This document shows, piece after piece, positions 1-8,205 of a stretch of 64,000 bases of DNA (position 1 is the stretch's first letter; every line of letters starts with the position of its first letter). The notes below the pieces were generated by a model. The model was not told the origin of the DNA. It ran no database searches and saw only the letters and a program-made list of their open reading frames with translations. The stretch comes from Mesorhizobium sp. M7A.F.Ca.US.008.03.1.1 (GTDB lineage Bacteria > Pseudomonadota > Alphaproteobacteria > Rhizobiales > Rhizobiaceae), in assembly GCF_003997495.1 (NCBI RefSeq), contig NZ_RZRU01000025.1:1-64000 (forward strand), given 5' to 3'. Made by a program: the position numbers and the translations under genes.

Positions 1-81
1 GAGGTCGGGCAGCGCCAATGCCGCCCGCCCGCCGCATTCGCCGGCGCCGATGATGAGCATCCCCCCCGCCATGTCAGTCAT
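1..81 (-). CDS. Ferredoxin reductase, N-terminal fragment (mocF-like)
   Basis: Only the first 27 codons lie in the window; the rest is beyond the left edge. The visible translation contains a glycine-rich MLIIGAGECGG stretch, the dinucleotide-binding start expected of FAD-dependent NAD(P)H:ferredoxin reductases. Its start codon overlaps the stop of the upstream Rieske ferredoxin gene (ATGA), so the two are probably translated together. The pairing with a ferredoxin and a membrane diiron oxygenase matches the mocDEF arrangement of rhizopine-degrading rhizobia, where MocF is the reductase that feeds electrons to MocE. An internal ATG at 72 is an alternative start. Family assignment is inferred from a short N-terminus plus context. 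Confidence 0.6.
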   Translation of the reverse strand, partial: MTDMAGGMLIIGAGECGGRAALALPDL

Positions 82-392
82 CCGATCTGGATCAGCACTT
101 TGCCGGCATCGACCTTGACCGGGTAGGTCTTGAGATTGACGCAGACCGGGGCGCCGCGGGCGCCGCCCGTCTTGTAGTTGAAGCGCCCATTGTGCTTGGG
201 GCATTCGATGATGTCATCCATCACCAGCCCGTCGGCCAGGTGCACCCTTTCATGCGTGCATAGGCCGTCGGTGGCGAAGAACTCATCGTCGGGGCTGCGA
301 TAGATGGCGAAGGTGCGGCCGCCATGGTCGAAGCGCATCACATCCTCCTCGTCTATGTCGCCGGTGGCGCAGGCCTCGACCCAGTCGCTCAT
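78..392 (-). CDS. mocE: Rieske-type [2Fe-2S] ferredoxin, MocE-like
   Basis: A 104-residue soluble ferredoxin. The Rieske ligands are visible as CTH at residues 45-47 and CPKH at 64-67, the C-x-H / C-x2-H pattern that binds a [2Fe-2S] cluster. The length is that of a stand-alone Rieske ferredoxin and not of a terminal oxygenase. It sits between a membrane diiron oxygenase gene (490-1581) and a ferredoxin reductase, all on the minus strand, so it most likely carries electrons from the reductase to the oxygenase. In the published model for Rhizobium leguminosarum, MocD, MocE and MocF remove the methyl group from the rhizopine 3-O-methyl-scyllo-inosamine. The Rieske assignment is firm; the substrate is inferred. 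Confidence 0.85.
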   Translation of the reverse strand: MSDWVEACATGDIDEEDVMRFDHGGRTFAIYRSPDDEFFATDGLCTHERVHLADGLVMDDIIECPKHNGRFNYKTGGARGAPVCVNLKTYPVKVDAGKVLIQIG

Positions 393-489
393 TCAAGTCC
401 TCCCCAAAAGCAAATCCAGGAAAAGTGCGCAGCGGTTTTCCGTCCGGAATTGCGTTAAAATAAACAGTCTAGATCGGATGGAAGCACGA

Positions 490-1581
490 TCATTCCGCCG
501 CGGCGGCGATAGTCTCGTTGTGGAATTCTTCGCGATATGGCCGTGCGGTCGGCGGCAGCTCGCGCTTGAGGAAATAGTTCTCGTTGCGCAGCTGGCGCAG
601 GAAGACCGGGATCATCTCGCGGTAGCCGGCCAGGATCGACGGTGTCGGCTCCGGCAGATCGTGCTTGATCAGTTCGTGCAGCCTCGGCAGCGCATGATAG
701 GGCACCATCGGAAACATGTGATGCTCGACATGGTAGTTCATGTTCCAGTAGATGAAGCGGCTGATCGGGTTCATGTAGACGGTGCGGCTGTTCAGCCTAT
801 GGTCGGTGACATTGTCGGCAAGGCCGCCATGCTGCAGCAGCCCGACCATGACATGGTGCCAGGCGCCGTAGAGCCTGGGCAGGCCGACCAGCATCAGCGG
901 CAGGAACGAACCGGTGTAGAGCGCCAGCCCGACGGTGGCGGCATAGATCGCCGTCCAGATGCGGGCGACGCGGATCGCCTTGGGCTGTTCCTGTTGCGGA
1001 ATGAAGGTCTTTTCGGCAGCGCTGACGGTGCCGGCGGCGTTGCGCAGCATGTCTGACATCGCATGCCAGGCGTCGAGCACGCCAACGAAGCCCAACATGG
1101 CGCGAACCAGATCAGGCGGCCGCATGACCGAGATTTCCGGATCGCGGCCAACGATGACGGTGTCGGTGTGGTGGCGCGTGTGACTCCAGCGCCAGGTCAC
1201 CGGATTGCGCATGATCATGAAGCAGGCGATCTGATAGACCGCATCGTTCATCCACTGCGTTCGGAAGGCGGTGCCATGACCGCATTCGTGCCAGCGTGAA
1301 TCCGTCGAGGAGCCGTAGAGCACGCCATAGACGAAGAAGAACGGCACGCACCACCAACTGCCCCAGAACCAGACGCCGCCGCCGCCGCTGACGATCAGCG
1401 CGGCGAACCAGATTGCCGTATCGCGGATCGCCGGCCCGTCGGAGCGCTGCATCAGCTCCTTCATCTGCTTGCGCGGTACCTCGGTGTGATACCACTCGGC
1501 CGCCGACAGGCCGGTCTCGACGGCGAGCCTGGCGTCGCGGCCGATCAGGCTGTAGTCACGCCGGGACGGCGCAGTGGACAT
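490..1581 (-). CDS. mocD: Membrane diiron fatty-acid-desaturase-type oxygenase, MocD-like
   Basis: A 363-residue integral membrane protein. Three histidine clusters typical of the desaturase/hydroxylase superfamily are present: HECGH at 98-102, HTRHH at 134-138 and HVEHH at 284-288, which together bind a non-haem diiron centre. Hydrophobic segments lie around 55-90 and 205-235. I chose the ATG at 1581 because GGGAGG lies just upstream of it; a longer reading frame extends 63 codons further but would run into the divergent control region. With the adjacent Rieske ferredoxin and reductase it should form a three-component oxygenase, most like the rhizopine demethylase system MocDEF. A lipid or alkane hydroxylase role cannot be excluded from sequence alone. 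Confidence 0.78.
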   Translation of the reverse strand: MSTAPSRRDYSLIGRDARLAVETGLSAAEWYHTEVPRKQMKELMQRSDGPAIRDTAIWFAALIVSGGGGVWFWGSWWCVPFFFVYGVLYGSSTDSRWHECGHGTAFRTQWMNDAVYQIACFMIMRNPVTWRWSHTRHHTDTVIVGRDPEISVMRPPDLVRAMLGFVGVLDAWHAMSDMLRNAAGTVSAAEKTFIPQQEQPKAIRVARIWTAIYAATVGLALYTGSFLPLMLVGLPRLYGAWHHVMVGLLQHGGLADNVTDHRLNSRTVYMNPISRFIYWNMNYHVEHHMFPMVPYHALPRLHELIKHDLPEPTPSILAGYREMIPVFLRQLRNENYFLKRELPPTARPYREEFHNETIAAAAE

Positions 1582-1664
1582 GGTTGCCTCCCTCGGCAAA
1601 GGCATCCGCCAGGGCGGATGCCATGAAATCCTTTGGCTTCGAGCATCAAAGTAACGCCTACCGA

Positions 1665-1699
1665 TGATAGACTCAACATCGCGAAGATAGTTTCTATCA
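1665..1699. promoter_or_regulatory. Candidate LacI operator(s) in divergent mocD/lacI region
   Basis: A hyphenated palindrome GATAG-TTT-CTATC lies at 1686-1698, and a related TGATAGA half-site begins at 1665. Read on the minus strand the first is TGATAGAAACTATC, closely resembling TGATAGAATCCATCA at 2813-2827 on the other side of the lacI gene. Sharing of this motif by both flanking intergenic regions suggests it is the operator of the LacI regulator encoded between them. Confidence 0.5.
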
Positions 1700-1751
1700 T
1701 TTCCCATCAGGGTGATGTACGAAGGCTCAAAGCAAACCCGACGAGGCAAGC

Positions 1752-2783
1752 ATGGTGAAGCGGCCGACAATATCCGATCTGGCGCGCATCTCGGGCGTCA
1801 GTGTCGCCACCGTCGACCGCGTGCTGAACAACCGGCTGCCGGTGCGCGAAGAGACAGCGCGCCGCGTCTACGAGACCGCTACCGATATCGGCTACCACGC
1901 CGCCGGCCTTATCAAGCAGCGCATGCGCCAGGAATTGCCGGAGTACCGGCTGGGTTTCCTGCTGCTGCGGGGCAATGATGCCTTCTACGGTGACTTCGCG
2001 CGGGAACTCGAACTGGCCATCTCGCAATCGCAACGCTTCCGCGGCGTTGCGACCATCGATTTCGCCAGTTCCCTGGCTCCCGACGAGATCGCCTCCCAGA
2101 TGCGCAGACTGGCGGCGAAATCGAGGGCCATCGCCGTTGTCGGTCCGGACCATCCGACCCTGACGGCGGTCGTGGAAACCTTGAAGGCGAGAGGCCAGCC
2201 GGTCTTTTCGGTGCTGTCCGACTTTGCCGCCGGCATCCGGGAGGGCTATATCGGCCTCGACAACCGCAAGGTCGGGCGCACAGCCGCATGGATGATCTCC
2301 AAAGCAGCCAAGCGGCCCGGCAAGGTCGCCCTCTTTGTCGGCAGCCACCGCTTCCACGGCCATGAGCTGCGCGAGATCGGCTTTCGCTCCTTCTTCCGCG
2401 AGCATGCGCCGGAGTTCAGCGTGCTTGAAACGCTGGTCAATCTGGAAGCCAACCAGGTGACCCATGACGCGATGATCGATCTTCTGGCGCGTTATCCGGA
2501 TCTTGCCGGCTGCTACGTCGCGGGCGGCGGCATGGAAGGCGCGGTCTCGGCGCTGCGGGCAGCGAAGCCCGCGACCATGCCGGTGGTGGTCTGCAACGAG
2601 ATCAACGCCGAATCGCGCGCGGCGCTCGCCGACAATATCCTCACCATGGTGATCTCGACCCCGCTCGCCGCTTTGTGCCGTGAGCTTGTCGACCTGATGG
2701 CGCATGCCATCGAAACCGGCGCCGCCAACGCTCCGGGCCAGACCTTCCTGCCCTTCGACATCTACCTGCCGGAAAACATCTAA
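1752..2783 (+). CDS. LacI-family transcriptional regulator of the moc-like cluster
   Basis: A 343-residue repressor-type protein. Residues 5-27 form the LacI helix-turn-helix (TISDLARISGVSVATVDRVL), followed by the hinge helix and a periplasmic-binding-protein-like sensor domain. It lies between the divergent oxygenase/ferredoxin genes and the downstream ABC importer, and similar palindromes occur on both sides of it, so it probably represses both units and itself in response to an inositol-like ligand. Known rhizopine regulation in Sinorhizobium uses MocR, a GntR-family protein, so this is a different type of control. Family assignment is clear; the ligand is inferred from neighbours. Confidence 0.88.
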   Translation: MVKRPTISDLARISGVSVATVDRVLNNRLPVREETARRVYETATDIGYHAAGLIKQRMRQELPEYRLGFLLLRGNDAFYGDFARELELAISQSQRFRGVATIDFASSLAPDEIASQMRRLAAKSRAIAVVGPDHPTLTAVVETLKARGQPVFSVLSDFAAGIREGYIGLDNRKVGRTAAWMISKAAKRPGKVALFVGSHRFHGHELREIGFRSFFREHAPEFSVLETLVNLEANQVTHDAMIDLLARYPDLAGCYVAGGGMEGAVSALRAAKPATMPVVVCNEINAESRAALADNILTMVISTPLAALCRELVDLMAHAIETGAANAPGQTFLPFDIYLPENI

Positions 2784-2812
2784 CCCGCCGCGCGCAAGCC
2801 CGCCGAGGCAAA

Positions 2813-2827
2813 TGATAGAATCCATCA
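2813..2827. promoter_or_regulatory. Candidate LacI operator upstream of the ABC importer operon
   Basis: An imperfect palindrome, TGATAGAATCCATCA, lies 30 bp after the lacI stop codon and about 40 bp upstream of the predicted -35 box of the importer operon. It matches the motif between mocD and lacI. Confidence 0.5.
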
Positions 2828-2867
2828 GAGCGATGCGTAAATCGGCCCGCGGGCCGCGGAATCGCCC

Positions 2868-2902
2868 TTGACGCCCCGATGTGAAATGGAATAAATATTT
2901 CA
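2868..2902 (+). promoter_or_regulatory. Promoter of the ABC importer operon with overlapping IolR-like site
   Basis: A sigma-70-type promoter is visible: TTGACG at 2868-2873, a 17-bp spacer and ATAAAT at 2891-2896. The -10 box lies inside a palindrome whose arms are TGAAAT (2882-2887) and ATTTCA (2897-2902). This contains GGAA-N6-TTTC (2888-2901), one base from the GGAA-N6-TTCC motif reported for the RpiR-type regulator IolR of Sinorhizobium meliloti. The same GGAA-N6-TTTC occurs before iolC at 13376-13389, and GAAATGGAAT is shared with the iolR upstream region. A repressor bound here would block RNA polymerase. Confidence 0.55.
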
Positions 2903-3083
2903 TCATCTGTGTATTTTGGTTCTTTCGTTCCGGAGCATCTGTTTCAAACAGGGGGTTTGACGTTCCAGCCAACGGCAAGCGTCATCCGGAACAGGAGAGG
3001 CCATCGGGAGAGATTCCCCGGGGAGATCGGGGATTCCGGATAAATCGGTGAAACCGGACACCAATATGTGGAGGAGAAACACA

Positions 3084-4025
3084 ATGAAGAAATTGATTTT
3101 GGGCGTCGCTTTCGCGGCGCTGATGAGCTCATCCGCCTTGGCCGCCAAGGTTGGCGTGTCGATGGCCAAGTTCGACGACAACTTCCTGACCGTGCTGCGC
3201 AACGGCATGATCGAGCAGGCCAAAGGCATGAGCGGCGTGGAGCTGCAGGTCGAGGACGCACAGAACGACGTCGCCAAGCAGCTCGACCAGATCAAGAACT
3301 TCGCCGCTTCGGGCGTCGATGCCATCATCGTCAACCCGGTCGACACTTCGGCCACGCAGGCGATGTCGGATGCCGCTGCAGCAGCCAAGATCCCGCTGGT
3401 CTATGTCAACCGCGAGCCCGTCAATGTCGACACGCTGCCCGACAACCAGGCCTTCGTCGCCTCGAACGAAGCCGATTCCGGCACGCTCGAGACCAAGGAA
3501 GTCTGCCGCCTGTTCAAGGAAGCCGGCAAGAAGGAAGCCAATGTCTATGTGATCATGGGCGAGCTTTCCAACCAGGCCGCCGTGCAGCGCACCAAGGACA
3601 TCGACGATGTGATCGCGACGCCGGATTGCAGCTTCATCAAGATCATCGACAAGCAGACGTCGAACTGGAACCGCGACGAGGCGCAGAACCTGATGACCAA
3701 CTGGCTGTCGACCGGCAAGCCGTTCGACGGCGTCATCGCCAACAATGACGAAAGTGCCATCGGCGCCATCCAGGCGATGAAAGCCGGCAACATCGACATG
3801 AAGGCGGTTGTCGTCGGTGGCGTCGATGCCACCCAGGACGCGCTAGCGGCCATGCAGGCGGGCGACCTCGACGTAACCGTGTTCCAGGACGCCGCCGGCC
3901 AGGGCGCCGGCGCTCTCGATGCGGCGCTCAAGCTTTCCAAGGGTGAGAAGGTCGAGCACAAGGTCTACGTGCCCTTCCAACTGGTGACGCCGGCCAACAT
4001 CGACAAGTTCCTGAAGAAGAACTGA
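3084..4025 (+). CDS. mocB: Periplasmic sugar/inositol-binding protein of an ABC importer, MocB-like
   Basis: A 313-residue exported solute-binding protein. Residues 1-20 form a signal peptide (MKKLILGVAFAALMSSSALA) with cleavage before AKVGVSMA, followed by a type I periplasmic-binding fold of the RbsB/XylF group (PBP type 1). The ATG at 3084 is preceded by GGAGG at the right distance; an upstream in-frame start would add non-signal residues. It is followed by a permease and an ATPase, giving a complete ribose-type importer. Position next to mocD/mocE-like genes and a MocA-like dehydrogenase makes an inositol or methyl-inositol ligand most likely. MocB of Sinorhizobium is the same kind of protein, but orthology is not proved here. 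Confidence 0.85.
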   Translation: MKKLILGVAFAALMSSSALAAKVGVSMAKFDDNFLTVLRNGMIEQAKGMSGVELQVEDAQNDVAKQLDQIKNFAASGVDAIIVNPVDTSATQAMSDAAAAAKIPLVYVNREPVNVDTLPDNQAFVASNEADSGTLETKEVCRLFKEAGKKEANVYVIMGELSNQAAVQRTKDIDDVIATPDCSFIKIIDKQTSNWNRDEAQNLMTNWLSTGKPFDGVIANNDESAIGAIQAMKAGNIDMKAVVVGGVDATQDALAAMQAGDLDVTVFQDAAGQGAGALDAALKLSKGEKVEHKVYVPFQLVTPANIDKFLKKN

Positions 4026-4046
4026 GCCGCCAAACGGTTCGATACG

Positions 4047-4078
4047 AGCGGCGCTCTCGATCAAGACGGCGCCGCTCC
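4047..4078 (+). repeat. Hairpin between binding-protein and permease genes
   Basis: Arms GAGCGGCGC (4047-4055) and GCGCCGCTC (4070-4078) pair perfectly around a 14-nt loop. There is no U tract, so partial termination or protection of the binding-protein message from 3' decay is more likely than full termination. Confidence 0.55.
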
Positions 4079-4139
4079 CCTCTCTCCCTCAGCGCCGGCA
4101 CGGCGCGAGGGCGACCGCGGCTGATGGAGGACAGAATAC

Positions 4140-5216
4140 GTGGCACAGACATCCCATGGCGTCGGCGGCGTCGGTTATGATGCGAGGAAGCGCACATGGC
4201 CGGCCGAGTTCAATGTTTTCCTCGCACTGGTCATTCTCGTCGTCATCTTCGAACTGATCGGCCGCGTCTTTCTCGGCGACAGCTTCCTGTTCAACACACG
4301 CAGCGACGTCGGCGGCATCTTCAACGAAGCGCGCCTGCAGATCATTATCCTGCAGGTGTCGATCGTCGGCATCATCGCCATCGGCGTGACGCAAGTGATC
4401 ATCACCGGCGGCATCGACCTGTCCTCGGGCTCGATCGTCGGCGCGACCGCCATGATCGCCATGAGCTTCGCCCAGGTGGCGACGGTCAACGGCAACCCCA
4501 ATCCCAAGGCGATGTTCCTGGCGCAAGGCTGGACCGACCTGCCTGTCATCGTGCCGCTGCTGGTGGCGATCGCGTGCGGCCTCTTCGCCGGCCTGGTCAA
4601 TGGTGCGCTGATCGCCTACACGCGCATTCCGCCGTTCATCGCCACGCTCGGCATGATGGTGACCGCGCGCGGCATCGCCAAATGGTGGTCCAAGGGCCAG
4701 CCGATCTCGTTTCCCACCGAGAGTTTCGCCAGCATCGGCAAAGGCCTGATGCCCGTCGTCATCTTCCTGTCGCTGGCCATCCTGTTCCAGCTGATCATGA
4801 CCTACACCAGGTACGGCAAGCACTGTTACGCGATCGGCTCCAACGAGGACGCCGCGCGCATGTCCGGCATCAAGATCGCCAACCACAAGATCCTGGTCTA
4901 CGTCATCGCCGGCATTCTCGCAGCGCTCGCCGCCGTGGTGCTGAGCTCCAAGAACCTGACCGCGCAGTCCGGCATGGGCGTGATGTACGAGCTCGACGCC
5001 ATCGCCATGGCGGTCATCGGCGGCGTCTCCCTGTCGGGCGGCCGCGGCTCGATCATCGGCACGGTGATCGGCTCGCTGATCTTCGGCGTCATCATCTCCG
5101 GCTTCACCTTCCTGCGCCTCGACGCCTACTACCAGGAGATGGTCAAGGGTGTGATCATCGTCGGCGCGGTGGTTCTCGACCAGTGGCGCCAACGCCTGCG
5201 GGCAATGAGGGCATGA
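4140..5216 (+). CDS. ABC transporter permease, ribose/inositol type
   Basis: A 358-residue polytopic membrane protein of the RbsC/AraH permease family (BPD_transp_2). It contains the family's ITGGIDLSSGSIVG motif early in the protein and a conserved GGVSLSGGRGS stretch near the C-terminus that contacts the ATPase. Translation starts at GTG with GGAGG 10 nt upstream. The gene ends in ATGA, overlapping the start of the ATPase gene. It forms the membrane channel for the importer whose binding protein precedes it. Substrate specificity cannot be read from the sequence; inositol or a methylated inositol is inferred from context. Confidence 0.88.
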   Translation: MAQTSHGVGGVGYDARKRTWPAEFNVFLALVILVVIFELIGRVFLGDSFLFNTRSDVGGIFNEARLQIIILQVSIVGIIAIGVTQVIITGGIDLSSGSIVGATAMIAMSFAQVATVNGNPNPKAMFLAQGWTDLPVIVPLLVAIACGLFAGLVNGALIAYTRIPPFIATLGMMVTARGIAKWWSKGQPISFPTESFASIGKGLMPVVIFLSLAILFQLIMTYTRYGKHCYAIGSNEDAARMSGIKIANHKILVYVIAGILAALAAVVLSSKNLTAQSGMGVMYELDAIAMAVIGGVSLSGGRGSIIGTVIGSLIFGVIISGFTFLRLDAYYQEMVKGVIIVGAVVLDQWRQRLRAMRA

Positions 5217-5986
5217 CCATGTCAGACATCGTCCTGAAGACCGAAAACCTGACCAAGCGCTATGGCGGCGTGCATGCGCTGGAAGGCGCTGACTTCGAGC
5301 TGCGCAAGGGCGAGCATGTCGCCATCATGGGCGACAACGGCGCCGGCAAGTCGACCTTCGTGCGCCAGATCACCGGCGTCGAGCAGCGTACCAGCGGCCA
5401 GATCTGGTTCGACGGCAAGGAAGTGAATTTTGCCGGGCCGATCGAGGCCCGCACGGCGGGCATCGAGACCGTGTTCCAGAACCTGGCGCTGGCCGACGAT
5501 CTCGATGTGCCTTCGAACCTGTTCCTCGGCCGCGAGAAGGTTTTGTTCAACCTCGGCCCGTTCTCGATCCTGGACCGCAAATACATGCGCAAGGCGACCG
5601 AAGCGGCATTGGTCCGCACGGCGGTGAAGATCCCCAATCTGTCCAACACCATCCGCCACATGTCGGGCGGCCAGCGCCAGTGCGTGGCGATCGCCCGGAC
5701 CGCGACCTTCGCCTCCAAGCTGATCATCATGGACGAGCCGACGGCAGCACTTGGCGTGCAGGAGACCGCGCAGGTCGAGAACATCATCCGTACGCTCAAG
5801 GACAATGGCGAGCCGCTGATCCTGATCAGCCACAATATGCGTCAGGTGTTCGATCTCTGCGACCGCATCGTCGTGTTCCGGCGCGGCCGCATCGTCGCCA
5901 ATCTGCGCAAGGAGAACACCGACGGAAACGACATCGTCTCCTACATCACCGGCGCCAAGACCGGGGAGGCGGAACTCGCGGCCTAA
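5213..5986 (+). CDS. ABC transporter ATP-binding protein, single-domain
   Basis: A 257-residue ATPase (255 if the second ATG at 5219 is used). Walker A is GDNGAGKST, the signature is MSGGQRQ and Walker B is LIIMDEPTAAL, followed by the switch histidine in ISHNM. Unlike the two-domain RbsA protein at 23.5-25.0 kb, it has a single nucleotide-binding domain, as in FrcA-like fructose and some inositol importers of rhizobia, so it should act as a homodimer. Its start overlaps the permease stop. A strong inverted repeat spans its stop codon. Confidence 0.9.
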   Translation: MTMSDIVLKTENLTKRYGGVHALEGADFELRKGEHVAIMGDNGAGKSTFVRQITGVEQRTSGQIWFDGKEVNFAGPIEARTAGIETVFQNLALADDLDVPSNLFLGREKVLFNLGPFSILDRKYMRKATEAALVRTAVKIPNLSNTIRHMSGGQRQCVAIARTATFASKLIIMDEPTAALGVQETAQVENIIRTLKDNGEPLILISHNMRQVFDLCDRIVVFRRGRIVANLRKENTDGNDIVSYITGAKTGEAELAA

Positions 5987-6011
5987 AACAGGACGATCAC
6001 CCTGTTTTAGG
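5982..6011 (+). repeat. Hairpin spanning the stop codon of the ATPase gene
   Basis: Perfect 11-bp arms CCTAAAACAGG (5982-5992) and CCTGTTTTAGG (6001-6011) enclose an 8-nt loop; the TAA stop codon is in the left arm. This could attenuate or process the transcript between the importer and dehydrogenase genes. Confidence 0.55.
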
Positions 6012-6102
6012 GACGATATGCGTGCTTGAAACAATCTTGCCCCTTCCTCAGGGAAGGTGCGGACACAACTCTCTCTAACCCATCCCCCTAGAGGAAATAC
6101 CC

Positions 6103-7098
6103 ATGACCGTTCGCTTCGCTCTCCTCGGTGCCGGCCGCATCGGCAAGGTCCACGCCCGCGCCGTCGGCTCCAACCCGCAGGCCAAATTGGTTGCCGTCGC
6201 CGATGCGTTCGAGAAGGCCGCCAAAGAGCTGGCGGGCGCCTATGGCGCCGAGGTGCGCAGCATCGAGGATATCGAGAAAGCCGGAGATATCGACGCCGTC
6301 GTCATCTGCACGCCGACCGACACCCATGCCGATCTGATCGAGCGCTTCGCCAAGGCCGGCAAGGCGATCTTCTGCGAGAAGCCGATCGACCTCAACGTCA
6401 AGCGCGTCGAGAAGTGCCTGGCCGTGGTCGAAAAGACCAAGGCGACGCTGATGGTCGGCTTCAACAGGCGCTTCGATCCGCATTTCGCTGCCGTGCGCAA
6501 GGCGATCGACGACGGCGCCATCGGCACCGTCGAGATGGTCACCATCACCTCGCGCGATCCCGGCGCGCCGCCGATCGACTACATCAAGCGTTCGGGCGGC
6601 ATTTTTCGCGATATGACCATCCATGATTTCGACATGGCGCGCTTCCTGCTCGGCGAGGAGCCGGTGGCGGTCAGCGCCCATGCCTCGGTGCTGGTCGACA
6701 AGAAGATCGGTGCTGCCGGCGATTTCGATAGCGTCAGCGTCATCCTCGAAACCGCTTCCGGCAAACAGGCCGTCATCTCCAACTCGCGCCGCGCCACCTA
6801 TGGCTATGACCAGCGCATCGAGGTGCATGGCTCGAAAGGCATGATCGCGGCCGAGAACCAGCGCCCGGTGTCGATCGAACTGGCCAACGAGAAGGGCTAC
6901 ACCCGCCCGCCGCTGCACGACTTCTTCATGACCCGCTATCTCGACGCCTATGCCATTGAGATCGCCGCGTTCATCACAGCCGCGACCTCGGGCAAGAAAG
7001 CGTCGCCGAGCGGCGCGGATGGGCTGGTGGCGCTGAAGCTGGCCGATGCGGCGCTGAAGTCAGCAACGACCGGCAAGACCGTCCGTCTCGACAAGTAA
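6103..7098 (+). CDS. Inositol 2-dehydrogenase-like Gfo/Idh/MocA oxidoreductase
   Basis: A 331-residue NAD-dependent dehydrogenase. The Rossmann motif GAGRIG is near the N-terminus, the family EKP signature is at residues 92-94, and Asp170 and His174 in DMTIHDFD are the catalytic region seen in inositol dehydrogenases. It closely resembles rhizobial IdhA/IolG and MocA proteins, which oxidise myo- or scyllo-inositol-type rings to the keto-inositol. AGAGGA precedes the ATG. It follows the ABC importer, so imported inositol or the inosamine ring left after demethylation is its probable substrate. Whether it is the main IolG of this genome or a MocA-type enzyme cannot be decided here. Confidence 0.82.
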   Translation: MTVRFALLGAGRIGKVHARAVGSNPQAKLVAVADAFEKAAKELAGAYGAEVRSIEDIEKAGDIDAVVICTPTDTHADLIERFAKAGKAIFCEKPIDLNVKRVEKCLAVVEKTKATLMVGFNRRFDPHFAAVRKAIDDGAIGTVEMVTITSRDPGAPPIDYIKRSGGIFRDMTIHDFDMARFLLGEEPVAVSAHASVLVDKKIGAAGDFDSVSVILETASGKQAVISNSRRATYGYDQRIEVHGSKGMIAAENQRPVSIELANEKGYTRPPLHDFFMTRYLDAYAIEIAAFITAATSGKKASPSGADGLVALKLADAALKSATTGKTVRLDK

Positions 7099-7129
7099 GA
7101 CCCTTGGAAAGAACCACAGGAGCAAAGCG

Positions 7130-7924
7130 ATGAGCGGAACAGCAGATCGCAATTCACAGACGCGCGCCATCGTTACCGGTGGCGCCCAGGGCATCGGCTT
7201 CGCCGTTGCCGAAGCGCTGGCCGAGGAAGGTTGCCGGGCACTGGCGCTCATCGGCCGCTCGCAGGAGAAGGGCGACAAGGCCGTTGCCCATTTCAAGAAA
7301 GCGGGCGTCGACGCGATCTTCATCAGCGCCGACGTCTCGAAGGTGGCCGACTGCAAGCGGGCGGTCGCAACCGCGATCTCGCATTTCGGCACCATCAACG
7401 CGCTGGTCAACGCCGCCGCGACGTCGGCGCGCGGCTCGCTGGTCGAAACCAGCGAAGCGCTTTTCGACACCATCTTCGACACCAATGTGCGCGGGCCGTT
7501 TTTCCTGATGCAGGGCGTGGTGGCGCATCTCTTGGAGAAGAAGGCGCCCGGCTCGATGGTCAACGTGCTGTCGATGTCGGCGCATACCGGCCAGTCGTTC
7601 CTGACGCCCTATTCGACCAGCAAGGGGGCGCTGATGACGCTGACCAAGAACGTCGCCAATGCCTATCGCTATAACCGCATCCGTTGCAACGCGGTGCTGC
7701 CCGGCTGGATGGACACCGAGGGTGAGGACATCGTCCAGAAGAAATGGCACGACGCGCCAGACGACTGGCTCCAGAAGGCCGAAGCCGCGCAGCCGATGGG
7801 GCAATTGGTGAAGCCCGACCAGCTGGCGCGGCTGATCAGCTACATGGTCAGCCCGCAGTCGGGCGTCATGACCGGATCGCTGGTCGATTACGACCAGAGC
7901 ATTGCGGGGTCGTCGCCGGAGTAG
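7130..7924 (+). CDS. Short-chain dehydrogenase/reductase (SDR)
   Basis: A 264-residue classical SDR. The cofactor motif TGGAQGIG is at residues 16-23 and the catalytic Tyr161-x3-Lys165 is in YSTSK. It starts 31 bp after the inositol dehydrogenase-like gene and is probably co-transcribed. The position suggests a second oxidation or reduction of a cyclitol or of an intermediate in its breakdown. SDR substrate specificity is not predictable from these motifs. Confidence 0.85.
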   Translation: MSGTADRNSQTRAIVTGGAQGIGFAVAEALAEEGCRALALIGRSQEKGDKAVAHFKKAGVDAIFISADVSKVADCKRAVATAISHFGTINALVNAAATSARGSLVETSEALFDTIFDTNVRGPFFLMQGVVAHLLEKKAPGSMVNVLSMSAHTGQSFLTPYSTSKGALMTLTKNVANAYRYNRIRCNAVLPGWMDTEGEDIVQKKWHDAPDDWLQKAEAAQPMGQLVKPDQLARLISYMVSPQSGVMTGSLVDYDQSIAGSSPE

Positions 7925-7951
7925 CAGCACAGCATCGCGAAACGCCTACAA

Positions 7952-8138
7952 CTTCGTCATCCACGGGCGGAGCAAGGAGCGCAGCGACGCGGCGCAGACC
8001 CGAGGACCCATGCCGCGACCTCTGAGCGCCGCCGCGGTGCGGAATTCTGTTCCGCCGCACCCTTTGGCATGGTCACGGAATGGATCCTATGGTCTTCGCA
8101 ACGGAGCTTCGCTCCTGCTTCGCCATAGGATGACGAAG
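7952..8138. repeat. Palindromic intergenic repeat, family A, copy 1
   Basis: A 187-bp element bounded by inverted ends CTTCGTCATCC (7952-7962) and GGATGACGAAG (8128-8138). Most of it matches a 188-bp element at 18655-18842, including the GGCGGAGCAAGGAGCG block after the left end and the ACGGAGCTTCGCTCCTGCTTC segment near the right end. No gene is supported in this 280-bp gap apart from this repeat. Confidence 0.8.
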
Positions 8139-8205
8139 CCGGGGGCGGTCCCATACTTAATTGGCCTTCATCAGGGCACGTGACAAGCGCCTCCGCTTCG
8201 ACTAT

